Of a stretch of 64,000 nucleotides of DNA, positions 18,710-32,289 are shown in pieces. The DNA lies in NCBI RefSeq assembly GCF_010729665.1, contig NZ_AP022610.1, positions 2,356,001 to 2,420,000 on the forward strand, given 5' to 3'. The position numbers and the translations under genes are program-made. How positions within the stretch are numbered: position 1 is the stretch's first letter; every line of letters starts with the position of its first letter. This DNA is from Mycolicibacterium madagascariense. GTDB lineage: Bacteria; Actinomycetota; Actinomycetes; Mycobacteriales; Mycobacteriaceae. The notes below the pieces were generated by a model that saw only the letters and a program-made list of their open reading frames with translations, was not told the origin of the DNA and made no database searches.

Positions 18710-20992
18710 ATGTCTGCAACTGAAATAGAAGACGGCGTCTTCGAGTCCACCGCCGTGATCGACAACGGGAGCTTCGGCACCCGCACCATCCGCTTCGAGA
18801 CCGGCAGGCTGGCCAAGCAGGCCGCCGGTTCGGTCGTCGCCTACCTCGACGACGACACCATGCTGCTGAGTGCCACCACGGCCAGCAAGCAGCCCAAGGA
18901 CCACTTCGACTTCTTCCCCCTGACGATCGACGTCGAGGAGCGGATGTACGCCGCGGGACGCATCCCCGGCTCGTTCTTCCGCCGCGAGGGCCGCCCCTCC
19001 ACCGACGCGATCCTCACCTGCCGCCTGATCGACCGGCCGCTGCGTCCGACCTTCATCTCGGGGCTGCGCAACGAGATCCAGGTCGTGGTGACCATTCTGA
19101 GCCTGGATCCCAAGGACCTGTACGACGTGCTGGCGATCAACGCCGCGTCGGCCTCGACCCAGATCTCCGGCATTCCGTTCTCCGGCCCCGTCGGCGGCGT
19201 GCGCGTCGCGCTGATCGACGGCCAGTGGGTCGCGTTCCCCACGGTCGAGCAACTCGAGAAGGCCGTCTTCGACATGGTCGTCGCCGGCCGCAAGACCGCT
19301 GACGACGTCGCAATCATGATGGTCGAGGCCGAGGCCACCGACAACGTCATCGAGCTCATCGCCGGTGGCGCCGCCGCGCCGACCGAGAGCGTCGTGGCCG
19401 AGGGCCTGGAGGCCGCCAAGCCGTTCATCGCCGCCCTGTGCGACGCGCAGCAGGCGCTGGCCGACAGCGCCGCCAAGCCCACCGCCGACTACCCGGTGTT
19501 CCCGGACTACCAGGACGACGTGTTCTACGCGGTGTCCTCGATCGCGACCGACGAGCTCGCCAAGGCGCTGACCATCGCGGGCAAGGAAGAGCGCGACGAG
19601 CGCACCAACCAGATCAAGGGCGAGGTCCTCGACCGTCTCGGCGAGACCTACGCCGGTCGCGAGAAGGAGATCGGGGCGGCCTACCGCTCCCTGACCAAGA
19701 AGCTGGTCCGCCAGCGCATCCTGACCGACCACTTCCGCATCGACGGCCGTGGCATCACGGACATCCGGGCGCTGTCGGCCGAGGTGGCCGTCATCCCGCG
19801 CGCGCACGGCAGCGCCCTGTTCGAGCGTGGCGAGACCCAGATCATGGGCGTCACCACTCTCGACATGGTCAAGATGGCTCAGCAGATCGACTCGCTCGGG
19901 CCGGAGACGTCCAAGCGCTACATGCACCACTACAACTTCCCGCCGTACTCGACCGGTGAGACCGGCCGGGTGGGCTCGCCCAAGCGGCGCGAGATCGGCC
20001 ACGGTGCGCTCGCCGAGCGGGCCCTCGTGCCGGTGCTGCCGAGCGTCGAGGAGTTCCCCTACGCGATCCGCCAGGTGTCCGAGGCGCTGGGCTCCAACGG
20101 TTCGACGTCGATGGGCTCGGTGTGTGCCTCGACCCTGTCGCTGCTCAACGCCGGCGTGCCGCTGAAGGCACCCGTCGCGGGCATCGCGATGGGCCTGGTG
20201 TCCGACGACGTCGAGGTCGAGGGCGGGGGGACCGAGCGGCGCTTCGTCACGCTGACCGACATCCTCGGCGCCGAGGACGCGTTCGGCGACATGGACTTCA
20301 AGTGCGCAGGCACCAAGGACTTCGTCACCGCGCTGCAGCTCGACACCAAGCTCGACGGGATCCCGTCGCAGGTACTGGCGGGCGCACTCGCGCAGGCCAA
20401 GGACGCCCGCATCACGATCCTCGAGGTGATGGCCGAGGCCATCGACGAGCCCGACGAGATGAGCCTCTACGCGCCGCGGATCACCACGATCAAGGTGCCG
20501 GTCGACAAGATCGGCGAGGTGATCGGGCCCAAGGGCAAGATGATCAACTCGATCACCGAGCAGACGGGTGCGTCGATCTCGATCGAGGACGACGGCACCG
20601 TGTTCGTGGGCGCCTCCAACGGCGAAGCGGCACAGGCGGCGATCGACATGATCAACGCGATCGCCAACCCGCAGCTGCCCAAGATTGGTGAGCGCTTCCT
20701 CGGCACCGTTGTCAAGACCACCGACTTCGGCGCGTTCGTGTCGTTGCTGCCCGGTCGCGATGGCCTGGTGCACATCTCGAAGTTGGGACGCGGCAAGCGC
20801 ATTGCCAAGGTCGAAGACGTGGTGAAGGTCGGCGACAAGTTGCGCGTCGAGATTGCCGACATCGACAACCGCGGCAAGATCTCGCTGGTGCTGGTCGCCG
20901 AGGAGGAGACCGCGGAGGCACCGTCGGCCCCCGCCGAGGCGCCGTCGGATTCGGGTGTCGCACCGGCAGATGCCGCGACGGCCAACAGCTGA
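18710..20992 (+). CDS. pnp: Polyribonucleotide nucleotidyltransferase (PNPase/GpsI)
   Basis: A 760-residue exoribonuclease that degrades RNA 3' to 5' with phosphate. Two RNase PH domains (about residues 15-230 and 340-560) carry [15 protein letters not shown] and [14 protein letters not shown]. They are followed by a KH domain with [16 protein letters not shown] (near 605) and an S1 domain with [18 protein letters not shown] and [10 protein letters not shown] short Ala/Glu/Pro-rich tail ends the protein. The ATG at 18710 matches the family's N-terminus. The last 23 nt overlap the pepR start, so both are on one transcript. Confidence 0.97.
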   Translation: MSATEIEDGVFESTAVIDNGSFGTRTIRFETGRLAKQAAGSVVAYLDDDTMLLSATTASKQPKDHFDFFPLTIDVEERMYAAGRIPGSFFRREGRPSTDAILTCRLIDRPLRPTFISGLRNEIQVVVTILSLDPKDLYDVLAINAASASTQISGIPFSGPVGGVRVALIDGQWVAFPTVEQLEKAVFDMVVAGRKTADDVAIMMVEAEATDNVIELIAGGAAAPTESVVAEGLEAAKPFIAALCDAQQALADSAAKPTADYPVFPDYQDDVFYAVSSIATDELAKALTIAGKEERDERTNQIKGEVLDRLGETYAGREKEIGAAYRSLTKKLVRQRILTDHFRIDGRGITDIRALSAEVAVIPRAHGSALFERGETQIMGVTTLDMVKMAQQIDSLGPETSKRYMHHYNFPPYSTGETGRVGSPKRREIGHGALAERALVPVLPSVEEFPYAIRQVSEALGSNGSTSMGSVCASTLSLLNAGVPLKAPVAGIAMGLVSDDVEVEGGGTERRFVTLTDILGAEDAFGDMDFKCAGTKDFVTALQLDTKLDGIPSQVLAGALAQAKDARITILEVMAEAIDEPDEMSLYAPRITTIKVPVDKIGEVIGPKGKMINSITEQTGASISIEDDGTVFVGASNGEAAQAAIDMINAIANPQLPKIGERFLGTVVKTTDFGAFVSLLPGRDGLVHISKLGRGKRIAKVEDVVKVGDKLRVEIADIDNRGKISLVLVAEEETAEAPSAPAEAPSDSGVAPADAATANS

Positions 20993-22271
20993 GCACGTCC
21001 GACGTAGCGAACTCCCTGGCGGCCTGCGCGTCGTCACGGAGTTCGTGCCGTCGGTGCGCTCGGCCTCGGTGGGCGTGTGGGTGGGCGTCGGATCGCGCGA
21101 CGAAGGTCATAGCGTGGCCGGCGCCGCCCACTTCCTCGAGCACCTGCTGTTCAAGTCCACCCCGACGCGCTCGGCGGTGCAGATCGCTCAGGCGGTCGAC
21201 GCCGTCGGCGGCGAACTGAACGCGTTCACCGCCCGCGAGCACACCTGCTACTACGCGCACGTCCTGGACACCGACCTCGAGTTGGCCGTCGACCTGGTGG
21301 CCGACGTCGTACTGCGGGGTCGGTGTGCCGGCGAGGACGTGGAGGTCGAGCGCGACGTGGTGCTCGAGGAGATCGCCATGCGTGACGACGATCCCGAGGA
21401 CACCCTCGGTGACGTCTTCCTGTCGGCGATGTTCGGCGACCACCCCGTCGGTCGCCCCGTGATCGGCAGCGTGGAGTCCATCTCGACGATGACCCGCACC
21501 CAGCTGCACTCGTTCCACGTGCGCCGCTACACCCCCGAGCGCATGGTCCTCGCGGTCGCGGGCAACGTCGACCACGATCACGTCGTCGCGCTGGCACGGG
21601 AGTACTTCGGCCCCCGCCTGGTGGACGGCAACCAGCCGGTCGCGCCCCGCAAGGGGACGGGCCGGGTGCCGGGCAAGCCCGGCCTGCAGATCGTCGACCG
21701 CGATGCCGAACAGACCCACATGTTCCTCGGCGTCCGCACGCCAGGACGACACTGGAACCGCCGCTGGGCGCTGTCGGTACTCAACAGTGCCCTCGGCGGC
21801 GGCCTGAGTTCGCGCCTGTTCCAACAGATTCGGGAGAATCGCGGACTGGCGTACTCGGTGTACTCGACAGTCGACACGTTCTCGGACTCCGGCGCGCTGT
21901 CGGTCTACGCGGCCTGTCTACCCGAGCGGTTCGACGAGGTCACCCGGGTGTCCGCGGACGTGCTGGCCGAGGCGGCGCGCGACGGGATCACCGAGTCGGA
22001 GTGCCGCATCGCGAAGGGCTCGCTGCGCGGTGGTCTGGTCCTGGGCCTGGAGGACTCGGGCTCGCGGATGCACCGCATCGGTCGCAGCGAATTGAACTTC
22101 GGCAGGCACCGCAGCATCGACGACACCCTGGCGCTCATCGACGCCGTCACCCTCGACGAGGTGAACGCCGTGGCGCGACAGCTGCTGAACCGGCCCTACG
22201 GCGCGGCCGTGCTCGGGCCGCACCGCACGAAGAAGTCACTGCCGCACGCGCTTCGGCGTCTCGTCGGCTGA
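20970..22271 (+). CDS. pepR: M16 family zinc peptidase PepR
   Basis: A 433-residue peptidase of the pitrilysin/processing-peptidase family. The inverted zinc motif HFLEH is near residue 54. The downstream [10 protein letters not shown] and [15 protein letters not shown] stretches supply the third ligand region. The C-terminal half has the family's [22 protein letters not shown] motif. The ATG at 20970 lies inside the end of pnp, giving a 23-nt overlap. The gene corresponds in place to Rv2782c. The protein is probably cytosolic because no signal peptide is visible. Confidence 0.92.
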   Translation: MPRRPTAEHVRRSELPGGLRVVTEFVPSVRSASVGVWVGVGSRDEGHSVAGAAHFLEHLLFKSTPTRSAVQIAQAVDAVGGELNAFTAREHTCYYAHVLDTDLELAVDLVADVVLRGRCAGEDVEVERDVVLEEIAMRDDDPEDTLGDVFLSAMFGDHPVGRPVIGSVESISTMTRTQLHSFHVRRYTPERMVLAVAGNVDHDHVVALAREYFGPRLVDGNQPVAPRKGTGRVPGKPGLQIVDRDAEQTHMFLGVRTPGRHWNRRWALSVLNSALGGGLSSRLFQQIRENRGLAYSVYSTVDTFSDSGALSVYAACLPERFDEVTRVSADVLAEAARDGITESECRIAKGSLRGGLVLGLEDSGSRMHRIGRSELNFGRHRSIDDTLALIDAVTLDEVNAVARQLLNRPYGAAVLGPHRTKKSLPHALRRLVG

Positions 22272-22276
22272 GGAGC

Positions 22277-22834
22277 TCAGTGCCGAAGCGCCAGTGAGTC
22301 GTCGCGCACCAGCACGAAGAAGTACGGCGCGGGGGAGCCGCGCAGATCCATCGCCCCGAGTACGGTGTCGTCGTCGAGCCCGCGGAAGACGTCGTTGATC
22401 GGCAACTGGTCGTAGATCATCGTCGCCGAGTCGACGCCGCGGTAGCGGGTGGTCCGCAGGCGTGCCTTGGGCACCGTCGTGCCGAGGACGGGCTTCGCGG
22501 CGGTGATGAGCCTCGCGTGACTTCGGTTGCGCAGCAGCGGGATTCGGCTGACCAGGCCGAGACCACCGAACGCCGGCAGCGGGTTCATCGCCCACAGTCC
22601 GGCACCGTCGGCCGTCGGGAACAGCAGCGGGTGCACCGACTCGCCGCCGAGGAACTGCTTGCCCCACCAGCCGCTGGCCGCCAGGAGGCCGTCCAGCGGA
22701 TGACCCGTCGGCACCTCGGCGCCCCGCCACGTCCCGACCATGAACTCGGGCTCGACGGCGGGGCTTTCGTCGAAGAGTGCCAGCGCCTCGTCGGCGGTGA
22801 TCGGGGCGTTGGGGAGCACGTCGGCGAGCGTCAT
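22277..22834 (-). CDS. DUF4334 (GXWXG) domain protein
   Basis: A 185-residue soluble protein. The N-terminal GXWXG domain shows [20 protein letters not shown], and the C-terminal DUF4334 domain contains [24 protein letters not shown]. The biochemical role of the family is unknown to me. The ATG ending at 22834 is set by the family's N-terminal extent. A perfect 7-bp inverted repeat lies 10 nt upstream, overlapping the expected start of transcription and suggesting repression by a dimeric regulator. The gene is convergent with pepR and is not part of the M. tuberculosis order I know. Confidence 0.8.
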   Translation of the reverse strand: MTLADVLPNAPITADEALALFDESPAVEPEFMVGTWRGAEVPTGHPLDGLLAASGWWGKQFLGGESVHPLLFPTADGAGLWAMNPLPAFGGLGLVSRIPLLRNRSHARLITAAKPVLGTTVPKARLRTTRYRGVDSATMIYDQLPINDVFRGLDDDTVLGAMDLRGSPAPYFFVLVRDDSLALRH

Positions 22835-22844
22835 GCCCCAGGAT

Positions 22845-22862
22845 ACTTGACGGGTGTCAAGT
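22845..22862. promoter_or_regulatory. Inverted repeat operator candidate upstream of the DUF4334 gene
   Basis: ACTTGAC and GTCAAGT are perfect inverted 7-mers around a GGGT centre, ending 10 nt before the start codon. The form fits a TetR-type operator. No regulator gene lies next to it. Confidence 0.5.
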
Positions 22863-22935
22863 TTCGTAGGGGTCCGAACGTCACATCGCCCGGCCGACAC
22901 GTGGTCAGCCGGGCGATGGAGGGGAAACGACTGCG

Positions 22936-24051
<1,116 letters not shown>

Positions 24052-24145
24052 GACGGCTCCTCACGGTCGTTGTTCGTTGGCTAAATTGTGAAGAACGTTC
24101 GGTTCAATGGCAACAGGAGCGTATGTCATTCGCTAAAGTCGAGTC
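24052..24145. promoter_or_regulatory. ald/aldR control region, probable AldR operators
   Basis: This 94-bp divergent gap is unusually A/T-rich for the window and contains GAACGTTC (24093-24100) and a spaced GTTC/GAAC pair across 24073-24096. In mycobacteria AldR binds several sites in this gap. I cannot place individual operators reliably by eye. Confidence 0.45.
24134..24139 (+). promoter_or_regulatory. Leaderless -10 hexamer TAAAGT for aldR
   Basis: TAAAGT ends 6 nt before the aldR ATG at 24146. Confidence 0.5.
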
Positions 24146-24661
24146 ATGCCAGAACGATCTTCGAAATCGACTGCCCCAGCGTCGGCGCGTCCGAACGATG
24201 TTCGGGCCGCCGACCTCGACGAGACCGACCGGCGCATCCTCACGGCTCTGCACGGCGACGCCAGGATGTCCAACAGCGCCCTGGCCGACCTCGTCGGCAT
24301 CGCCCCGTCGACCTGTCACGGCCGGGTGCGCCGGCTGCAGGACGTCGGCGTCATTCGCGGGTTCTACGCCGACATCGACCCGGCGGCGATCGGCCTGTCG
24401 CTGCAAGCGATGATCTCGGTCAGCCTGCAGGCCAGCGCCCGGGGCAAGATCATCGACTTCATCCAGCACATCAGGACGCGTCCGCAGGTCATGGACGTCT
24501 ACTTCCTGGCGGGCGCCGACGACTTCATCCTGCACGTGGCCGCGCGGGACACCGACGATCTGCGATCGTTCGTCGTGGAGAACCTCAACGCCGACACCGA
24601 CGTGGCGGGCACCCAGACGTCGCTGATCTTCGAGCACCTGCGCGGGGCGTCACCGCTGTGA
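24146..24661 (+). CDS. aldR: Lrp/AsnC family regulator AldR
   Basis: A 171-residue feast/famine regulator. After a polar leader, the helix-turn-helix covers DETDRRILTALHGDARMSN and LADLVGIAPSTCHGRVRRL (about residues 25-65). The C-terminal RAM effector domain (about 80-160) ends with TSLIFEHLRG. The homologue Rv2779c controls ald in response to alanine and other amino acids. It is divergent from ald. Its stop overlaps the GTG of the next gene by 4 nt. Confidence 0.93.
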   Translation: MPERSSKSTAPASARPNDVRAADLDETDRRILTALHGDARMSNSALADLVGIAPSTCHGRVRRLQDVGVIRGFYADIDPAAIGLSLQAMISVSLQASARGKIIDFIQHIRTRPQVMDVYFLAGADDFILHVAARDTDDLRSFVVENLNADTDVAGTQTSLIFEHLRGASPL

Positions 24662-25488
24662 CCGCCGACGACGATCTCGACGAGCTGTATTCCCTTGCGC
24701 CAGAGCACTTCACGGCACGCCGCAAGGAACTGGTCGCGGCCGCGAAGAAGCGTGGCGACCGCGAGGCGGCCACCCGGATCGCCGCGGCGCGCCGACCCAC
24801 CACCGCCGCCTGGGTAATGAACGCGCTGGTGCACGCCGACGCCACGGTGCGGACGAGACTCGCCGAGCTCAGCGAGCGGTTGCGCGCGGCCCACGCGGCG
24901 ATGGACGGTACCCGCATCCGCGAATCCTCTGATGCGCAGCGCTCACTCATCGAGCAGCTGGTGCGGGCGGGTTTCGCCGCGGCGGACGTGTCGAACGCGC
25001 CGGCGGCGCTGCGCGACGACGTCGTGGGCACGCTGCAGGCCGCGATCGCCGACCCCGACGTCGCGGCGCGGCTGGGTCGATTGGAGAAGGCCGAGAGATG
25101 GTCGGGCTTCGGCGACTTCGGGCCGGTGTCCGACGTCGCGGTGCGCACGGCGACGCCGCGACCGAAGGCCAGGCCCGCGCCGCCCGCCGTCCCCACGCCG
25201 TCGCGGAGCGAGGTGGCGGCCGCCAGGAGGCGGCTCACCGCGGCGGAGCGCGACGTCCACGCCGCCGAACGTGCCGACGCGAAGGCCGCCGAGGAGCTGT
25301 CGGCCCGAACGGCCGCACTGGCCGCCGCGCGCCGGCGCTACGAGAAGCTCCTGGATTCACTCGCCGCGGCCGAACGCGAATTGAACACCGCCGACGGCGA
25401 GCACCAGGAGGCCCAGCGGGCGGCCACCGCCGCGGCCGATCGGCTGGCCGCAGCGCAGACGGCGCTACAGGCCGCGCAGGACGGTTGA
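24658..25488 (+). CDS. Ala-rich coiled-coil protein of unknown function
   Basis: A 276-residue soluble protein. The N-terminal half has a conserved-looking ARRKELVAAAKKRGDREAATRIAAARRPTTAAWVMNAL pattern, given here only in outline. The C-terminal half (about residues 175-275) is a long heptad-rich coiled coil with Ala, Glu, Arg and Asp. There is no signal peptide or membrane span. The GTG overlaps the aldR stop by 4 nt, so it is coexpressed with aldR. I recognise it as a conserved mycobacterial type but know no function. Its stop codon lies within the left arm of a large palindrome. Confidence 0.7.
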   Translation: MTADDDLDELYSLAPEHFTARRKELVAAAKKRGDREAATRIAAARRPTTAAWVMNALVHADATVRTRLAELSERLRAAHAAMDGTRIRESSDAQRSLIEQLVRAGFAAADVSNAPAALRDDVVGTLQAAIADPDVAARLGRLEKAERWSGFGDFGPVSDVAVRTATPRPKARPAPPAVPTPSRSEVAAARRRLTAAERDVHAAERADAKAAEELSARTAALAAARRRYEKLLDSLAAAERELNTADGEHQEAQRAATAAADRLAAAQTALQAAQDG

Positions 25489-25542
25489 GATAGCGCTGAC
25501 AGTCGAATTGCGTTGGCGGATCGACTGTGGGCGCTATCTCGA
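25485..25542. repeat. Imperfect palindrome, dispersed repeat copy A (convergent junction)
   Basis: A left arm of 22 nt (25485-25506) pairs with the right arm (25521-25542) in 19 positions around a 14-nt loop. The core GAGATAGCGCTGACAGTCG is identical, base for base, in copy B at 47.1 kb. It lies exactly between two convergent stop codons. It could act as a two-way terminator, but the long arms and the shared core suggest a mobile or repeated element. Confidence 0.8.
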
Positions 25543-25545
25543 CGC

Positions 25546-26487
25546 TTAGCGGTTGGCCGCCAGCACCGACAGCAGTTCGTAGCCGACGTGTGCGGCGGCG
25601 ATGCCGGTGATCTCGGCGTGGTCGTAGGCGGGTGCGACCTCGACGATGTCCGCCCCGACCACCTCGAGTCCGACGAGGCCGCGCAGCGTGTTCAGCAGCT
25701 CCCGCGACGTCATGCCGCCGGCCTCCGGCGTCCCGGTGCCCGGCGCGTGCGCCGGATCGAGCACGTCGATGTCGACCGAGACGTACACGGGTCCACCGTC
25801 CAATCGCGCCCGCATGCGTTCGACGATGCTCTTCACGCCGTCGAACTGGTAGTCGTCGGATCGAATCACCTGGAATCCCAACACCGCATCGTCCTCGAGG
25901 TCCGCCTTGCCGTAGAGCGGGCCGCGAATGCCGACGTGCAGGGAACGCTCCATGTCGATCAGCCCCTCCTCGCTGGCCCGCCGGAAGGGAGTGCCGTGGG
26001 TGTAGGGCGCACCGAAGTAGGTGTCCCACGTGTCGAGGTGGGCGTCGAAGTGCAGCACGGCGACGGGGCCGTGGTCGCGGGCGATCGAGCGCAGGATCGG
26101 CAGGGCGATGGTGTGGTCGCCGCCGACGGTGAGGACGGTGGACCCGTGCCTGCGCAGGTCCGTCATCGACGCGTCGATGGTGCTGATCGCCTCCTCGATG
26201 TCGAACGGGTTGACCGCGATGTCACCGCAGTCGGCCACCTGTTGCGCGGCGAACGGCGAGACGTCCAGCGCCGGGTTGTACGGCCGCAACAGTTTCGACG
26301 CGGCGCGGACGTGACTGGGTCCGAACCGGGCACCCGGACGGTAGGACACGCCGCTGTCGAAGGGGATGCCGACGATGCGGACGTCGGCCTCGGGCGCCTG
26401 ATCGATGCGGGGGAGCCGCGCGAACGTCGACGGTTCGGTGTAGCGCGGCGCCCGGCTGGCGTCGGGTGGGCCGACGATCTCGCTCAT
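25546..26487 (-). CDS. speB: Ureohydrolase (agmatinase/guanidino-acid hydrolase family)
   Basis: A 313-residue manganese or nickel ureohydrolase that releases urea from a guanidino compound. The metal-binding blocks are GGDHT (about 141), DAHLD (about 165) and [19 protein letters not shown] (about 243). The N-terminal [18 protein letters not shown] is also typical. The exact substrate (agmatine, guanidinobutyrate or another) cannot be told from motifs. The ATG overlaps the upstream permease stop by 4 nt (ATGA), so uptake and hydrolysis are coupled. The speB symbol is the default for the family and may not reflect the true substrate. Confidence 0.88.
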   Translation of the reverse strand: MSEIVGPPDASRAPRYTEPSTFARLPRIDQAPEADVRIVGIPFDSGVSYRPGARFGPSHVRAASKLLRPYNPALDVSPFAAQQVADCGDIAVNPFDIEEAISTIDASMTDLRRHGSTVLTVGGDHTIALPILRSIARDHGPVAVLHFDAHLDTWDTYFGAPYTHGTPFRRASEEGLIDMERSLHVGIRGPLYGKADLEDDAVLGFQVIRSDDYQFDGVKSIVERMRARLDGGPVYVSVDIDVLDPAHAPGTGTPEAGGMTSRELLNTLRGLVGLEVVGADIVEVAPAYDHAEITGIAAAHVGYELLSVLAANR

Positions 26488-27917
26488 CTGTTCTCCTCGT
26501 CCATGACGGGTGCCCCGACGTCGGGGCCGGCGTCGATGATGGCCCGTTCCCGCGACACGTCCAGCGACCTGGTGACCGCGACGTAGACGACGCCGGACAC
26601 CACGAGGCCCACGACGAACGCGACGTCGACCTCGCCCAGTGCGGAGGCGACGGGCCCAATGTAGAACGGCAGGTCCACGAACGGGATCTCGGCCAGCACG
26701 CCCGCGGAGAACGCGAGCAGTCCGCGCCACGACCAGGATCCGTACATCCCGGCGGGGGTGAAGAGGTCCGCGATCGCGTAGTGCCCGCGGCGGACGAAGA
26801 AGTAGTCGGTGAGGTTGACCGCGGTCCACGGGGCCAGCAGGTAGAGCATGATCAGCAGCGTCGTGTTCAGCGCCGTGGTCGCGTTGGTCAGCAGCAGGCT
26901 CATCACCAGCCACGCCACCGCCAGCACGACGATGGTGACGATGCGCAGGCGGCGCGTCGGGGTGATCGACTTCAGCGAGTCGAGACCCGTGACGACGGTG
27001 AGCATTCCGCTGTAGGCGTTGAGGCCCATCGTCGCGACCAGGACGAGCGTCGACACGACGGCCAGCACGCTGCCGAGGTAGTGGACGGTGGCGTCACCGG
27101 TCTGGTCGATGCCTGCCAGCGCGTCGCTCGCACCGAGGTAGACGGCCATCCAGGCACCGAGGGGGATGAGCCAGGCCGGCGATGCCGACGCGCCGAGGAA
27201 CACCGACGCGATGATCGCCGACGGCTTGGTGTTCCTGGGCAGATAGCGGCTGTAGTCCGAGACGTAGGGGGCGTAGGTGATGTTGTAGGACGCCGCGACG
27301 CTGAACTGCGCCAGGAAGGCCACGAACGTGAAACCGACTGTGGCAGCGTGGGTTCCGTGGACGCCGCCGAATAGTACGCCGCACGTCAGGACGATCCACA
27401 GCGGCAGCGAGATCCAGAACAGCACGCGAAAGGACGTGTGCAGCAGATCGTGGCCGAAGATGGCCACCAGTGCCGCGGCGACGGTGATGACGACGGCCAC
27501 CAGCACGGGGTCCCAGCCGAAGATCGACTGCAGGCCGGACTTGATGATCACGACGTCGACGACGTTGAAGCCGACGAACGTGAACAGCGTGCCGAGCAGC
27601 GGTAGCAGTACGCCCCGATAGCCGAATTGCGCTCGCGACTGGATCATCTGGGGCAGGCCGAGCACCGGACCCTGCGTCGCGTGGAAGGCCATGAACGACG
27701 TGCCGAAGGCGATGCCCGCGAGGCCGGCGATGATCGTCCATCCCAGGGACAGCCCGAGGCTCGGCCCGACGAAGCCGAGCGCCAACGTGAACGGCTGAAA
27801 GTTGCCGACGAACCAGAACGGGCCCTGGTGAGTCACCTTCCCGTGGCGTTCGTCGTCGGGGACGTAGTCGATCGACCTGGTCTCGATCATCGAACCGGCG
27901 GGCGGGGTGGTCGGCAT
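26484..27917 (-). CDS. NCS1 family permease (cytosine/purine/allantoin type)
   Basis: A 477-residue membrane protein with about 12 hydrophobic segments. The N-terminal [16 protein letters not shown] is followed by [19 protein letters not shown]. The [16 protein letters not shown] motif is characteristic of nucleobase-cation-symport-1 permeases. The ATG ending at 27917 is preceded by AGGAG. It is the first gene of a two-gene operon with the ureohydrolase and is divergent from a PucR-type regulator. The natural cargo may be a guanidino compound rather than a nucleobase; this is inference from the partner gene. Confidence 0.88.
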   Translation of the reverse strand: MPTTPPAGSMIETRSIDYVPDDERHGKVTHQGPFWFVGNFQPFTLALGFVGPSLGLSLGWTIIAGLAGIAFGTSFMAFHATQGPVLGLPQMIQSRAQFGYRGVLLPLLGTLFTFVGFNVVDVVIIKSGLQSIFGWDPVLVAVVITVAAALVAIFGHDLLHTSFRVLFWISLPLWIVLTCGVLFGGVHGTHAATVGFTFVAFLAQFSVAASYNITYAPYVSDYSRYLPRNTKPSAIIASVFLGASASPAWLIPLGAWMAVYLGASDALAGIDQTGDATVHYLGSVLAVVSTLVLVATMGLNAYSGMLTVVTGLDSLKSITPTRRLRIVTIVVLAVAWLVMSLLLTNATTALNTTLLIMLYLLAPWTAVNLTDYFFVRRGHYAIADLFTPAGMYGSWSWRGLLAFSAGVLAEIPFVDLPFYIGPVASALGEVDVAFVVGLVVSGVVYVAVTRSLDVSRERAIIDAGPDVGAPVMDEENR

Positions 27918-28044
27918 GGGGCACTCCTGCGGGCGTCGGACGTGGTGCGTGTCACCCTGCGCCGCCGCGGTCACGTCGGCCATGGCAGATCTGTTCAGTT
28001 CGTCCACTATGTTTGGATGAAATGTCCATCTGTGCTGGTGAGCC

Positions 28045-30761
<2,717 letters not shown>

Positions 30762-30769
<8 letters not shown>

Positions 30770-31223
30770 GACGCTGCTGCTCCTGCACCACACGCCGTCA
30801 CCGCACTGCCAAGAGATGTTCGAGGCCGTGCTCGCCGGTGCGACCGACCCCGAGATCGAGGGCGTCGAGGTGGTGCGCCGACCCGCGCTCACCGTCTCGC
30901 CGAGCGACGTGCTGGCCGCCGATGGCTACGTCCTGGGCACGCCGGCGAACCTGGGCTACATGAGCGGAGCGCTGAAGCATGCGTTCGACGTCTGCTACTA
31001 CCCGTGCCTGGACGCGACGCGCGGACGGCCGTTCGGTCTGTACGTGCACGGCAACGAAGGCGTCGAGGGCGCTGAACGCGGTGTCACCGCCATCACGACC
31101 GGGCTGGGGTGGTCCAAGGTCGTCGACTACGTCACCGTCTCCGGCAAGCCGACGAAGGACGACCTGGAATCGTGCTGGAACCTGGGCGCCACCGTGGCTG
31201 CCACGCTGATGGGCACCGACTGA
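30762..31223 (+). CDS. Flavodoxin/NAD(P)H reductase-like protein (Rv2771c-like)
   Basis: A 153-residue protein with a flavodoxin-like fold. It has the opening LLLLHHTPSPHCQEM, the GYVLGTPANLGYMSGALKHAFD loop (about residues 55-76) and the PFGLYVHGNEG loop, which are the usual FMN-contacting positions. It is likely a small cytosolic FMN-binding oxidoreductase. The GTG at 30762 overlaps the stop of the upstream membrane protein by 8 nt. The reaction partner is unknown. Confidence 0.8.
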
Positions 31224-31321
31224 CGTTCTCGGGTTTCCCTCAGCCGACGATCAGCATTTCCTGAGTCCCCGCCGGTAGACCTCGGTGTGCACATGACACG
31301 CACACGAGAAGGGAGCCGCGG

Positions 31322-31783
31322 GTGGACACCGAGACCGTAGATCGACAGTTCAGCCAATTGCAGCAGCAGGCCCAGCAGACGGCCGCGCTGATTCAGACGT
31401 TGGCGGGCAAGCTGGCCGCGGCCGCGGCCACGGACGCCAACGCGCGCGAGTGGGGGCTCGACCTCAAGGAGATCGCGCTGGCGATCCGCGACGAGCAGAG
31501 CACGACCACGGAGCTGCTGACCGCGATTCACGGGTTGGTCGACGACCACGTCGCGCAGGCTCCGGCTTACCCGCCGCCCGTCCAGTACACCCAGCCGCAG
31601 TACCAGCCGCAGCCGCAATACCAACCGCAGCCGCAGTATCAACCGCAACCGCAGTACCAACCCGCGCAGAGTGGGGGAACGCTGCAACGCTTCCTCGGCG
31701 GTCGGTTCGGCCAGGCCATCGTCTCCGGGGCGGGCATCGGCATCGGTGACGACCTCGTCAACAGCATCTTCGACAGACTCTGA
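31322..31783 (+). CDS. Hypothetical protein with QPQPQY repeats and Gly-rich C-terminus
   Basis: A 153-residue protein of no known family. The N-terminal 75 residues form a Gln/Ala-rich amphipathic helix. The middle (about 90-113) is a run of QPQPQY repeats. The C-terminal segment has glycine spacing (GGRFGQAIVSGAGIGIGDDLV) that could insert into or associate with a membrane. There is no signal peptide. The GTG has a GAAGGGAG site. It is followed after 50 bp by a small membrane protein gene that may be its partner. Confidence 0.65.
   Translation: MDTETVDRQFSQLQQQAQQTAALIQTLAGKLAAAAATDANAREWGLDLKEIALAIRDEQSTTTELLTAIHGLVDDHVAQAPAYPPPVQYTQPQYQPQPQYQPQPQYQPQPQYQPAQSGGTLQRFLGGRFGQAIVSGAGIGIGDDLVNSIFDRL
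31592..31657 (+). repeat. 18-bp degenerate tandem repeats encoding QPQPQY
   Basis: About three and a half units of 18 bp encode QPQY followed by three QPQPQY units. Third-codon positions vary between units (CAG/CAA, TAC/TAT), so the peptide repeat appears to be kept while the DNA diverges. Confidence 0.85.
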
Positions 31784-31790
31784 TCGGGGT

Positions 31791-31830
31791 CGCATCTCCG
31801 CTACGGTCTAGGGCTGACGGAGGAGATGCG
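31791..31830. promoter_or_regulatory. 9-bp inverted repeat overlapping a ribosome binding site
   Basis: CGCATCTCC (31791-31799) and GGAGATGCG (31822-31830) are a perfect inverted pair with a 22-nt loop. The right arm contains the Shine-Dalgarno sequence of the gene starting at 31834. If both arms are transcribed the hairpin would mask the site; it could instead be an operator. Confidence 0.4.
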
Positions 31831-31833
31831 TGG

Positions 31834-32289
31834 ATGCCTGGAATCGCCGAGATCGCACTGGCCGGTGCACCATTGGCCGGAGGCGCGCTGCTCGGCGTCG
31901 TCGCCGGAAACCTGCGCGGCCCCGACCTGCGCAACCTCATCAAGCAGGACATGGATTTGCTGGAACGCATTCCGGCCGATCAGGTCGAGCGACGGGCCGA
32001 ACTGCAGCGCGTCATCGACGTGCGGGTCGACGACGTCATCGCCGCGGTGGACAAGAACCGGTCGATGATCGCCGTGGCGCAGTCCTACCAGGGGAACTGG
32101 CGCGACGTCGTCGTGTTCGTCTGCGCGGTGCTGTTCACCATCGTCTGGTGGAACGTCAGCCACAGCAGGTCGAACTGGGAGTTGATGTTCGTCGCGATGA
32201 TCGTGGCGTCACTGGTCGCCTTCGTCTACGCCGCCCGCGGCATCCTGCGTTCCCTACGAGACCTGGTGCACCGCAACCACACTCAGTAG
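31834..32289 (+). CDS. Small membrane protein of unknown function
   Basis: A 151-residue protein. A Gly/Ala-rich hydrophobic N-terminal segment (about 8-26) is followed by a helical soluble part (about 30-88). Two close hydrophobic helices near the C-terminus (about 92-108 and 116-134) come before a basic tail. I recognise no domain. GGAGGAG lies a few bases upstream, inside an inverted repeat. The last 7 nt overlap the convergent CitE-like gene. Confidence 0.65.
   Translation: MPGIAEIALAGAPLAGGALLGVVAGNLRGPDLRNLIKQDMDLLERIPADQVERRAELQRVIDVRVDDVIAAVDKNRSMIAVAQSYQGNWRDVVVFVCAVLFTIVWWNVSHSRSNWELMFVAMIVASLVAFVYAARGILRSLRDLVHRNHTQ

Noticed and set aside
31293..31340. A short ORF overlapping the start of the QPQPQY protein gene
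   Set aside because: It has no ribosome site or well-placed -10 hexamer, and its codons are explained by the real gene's control region.
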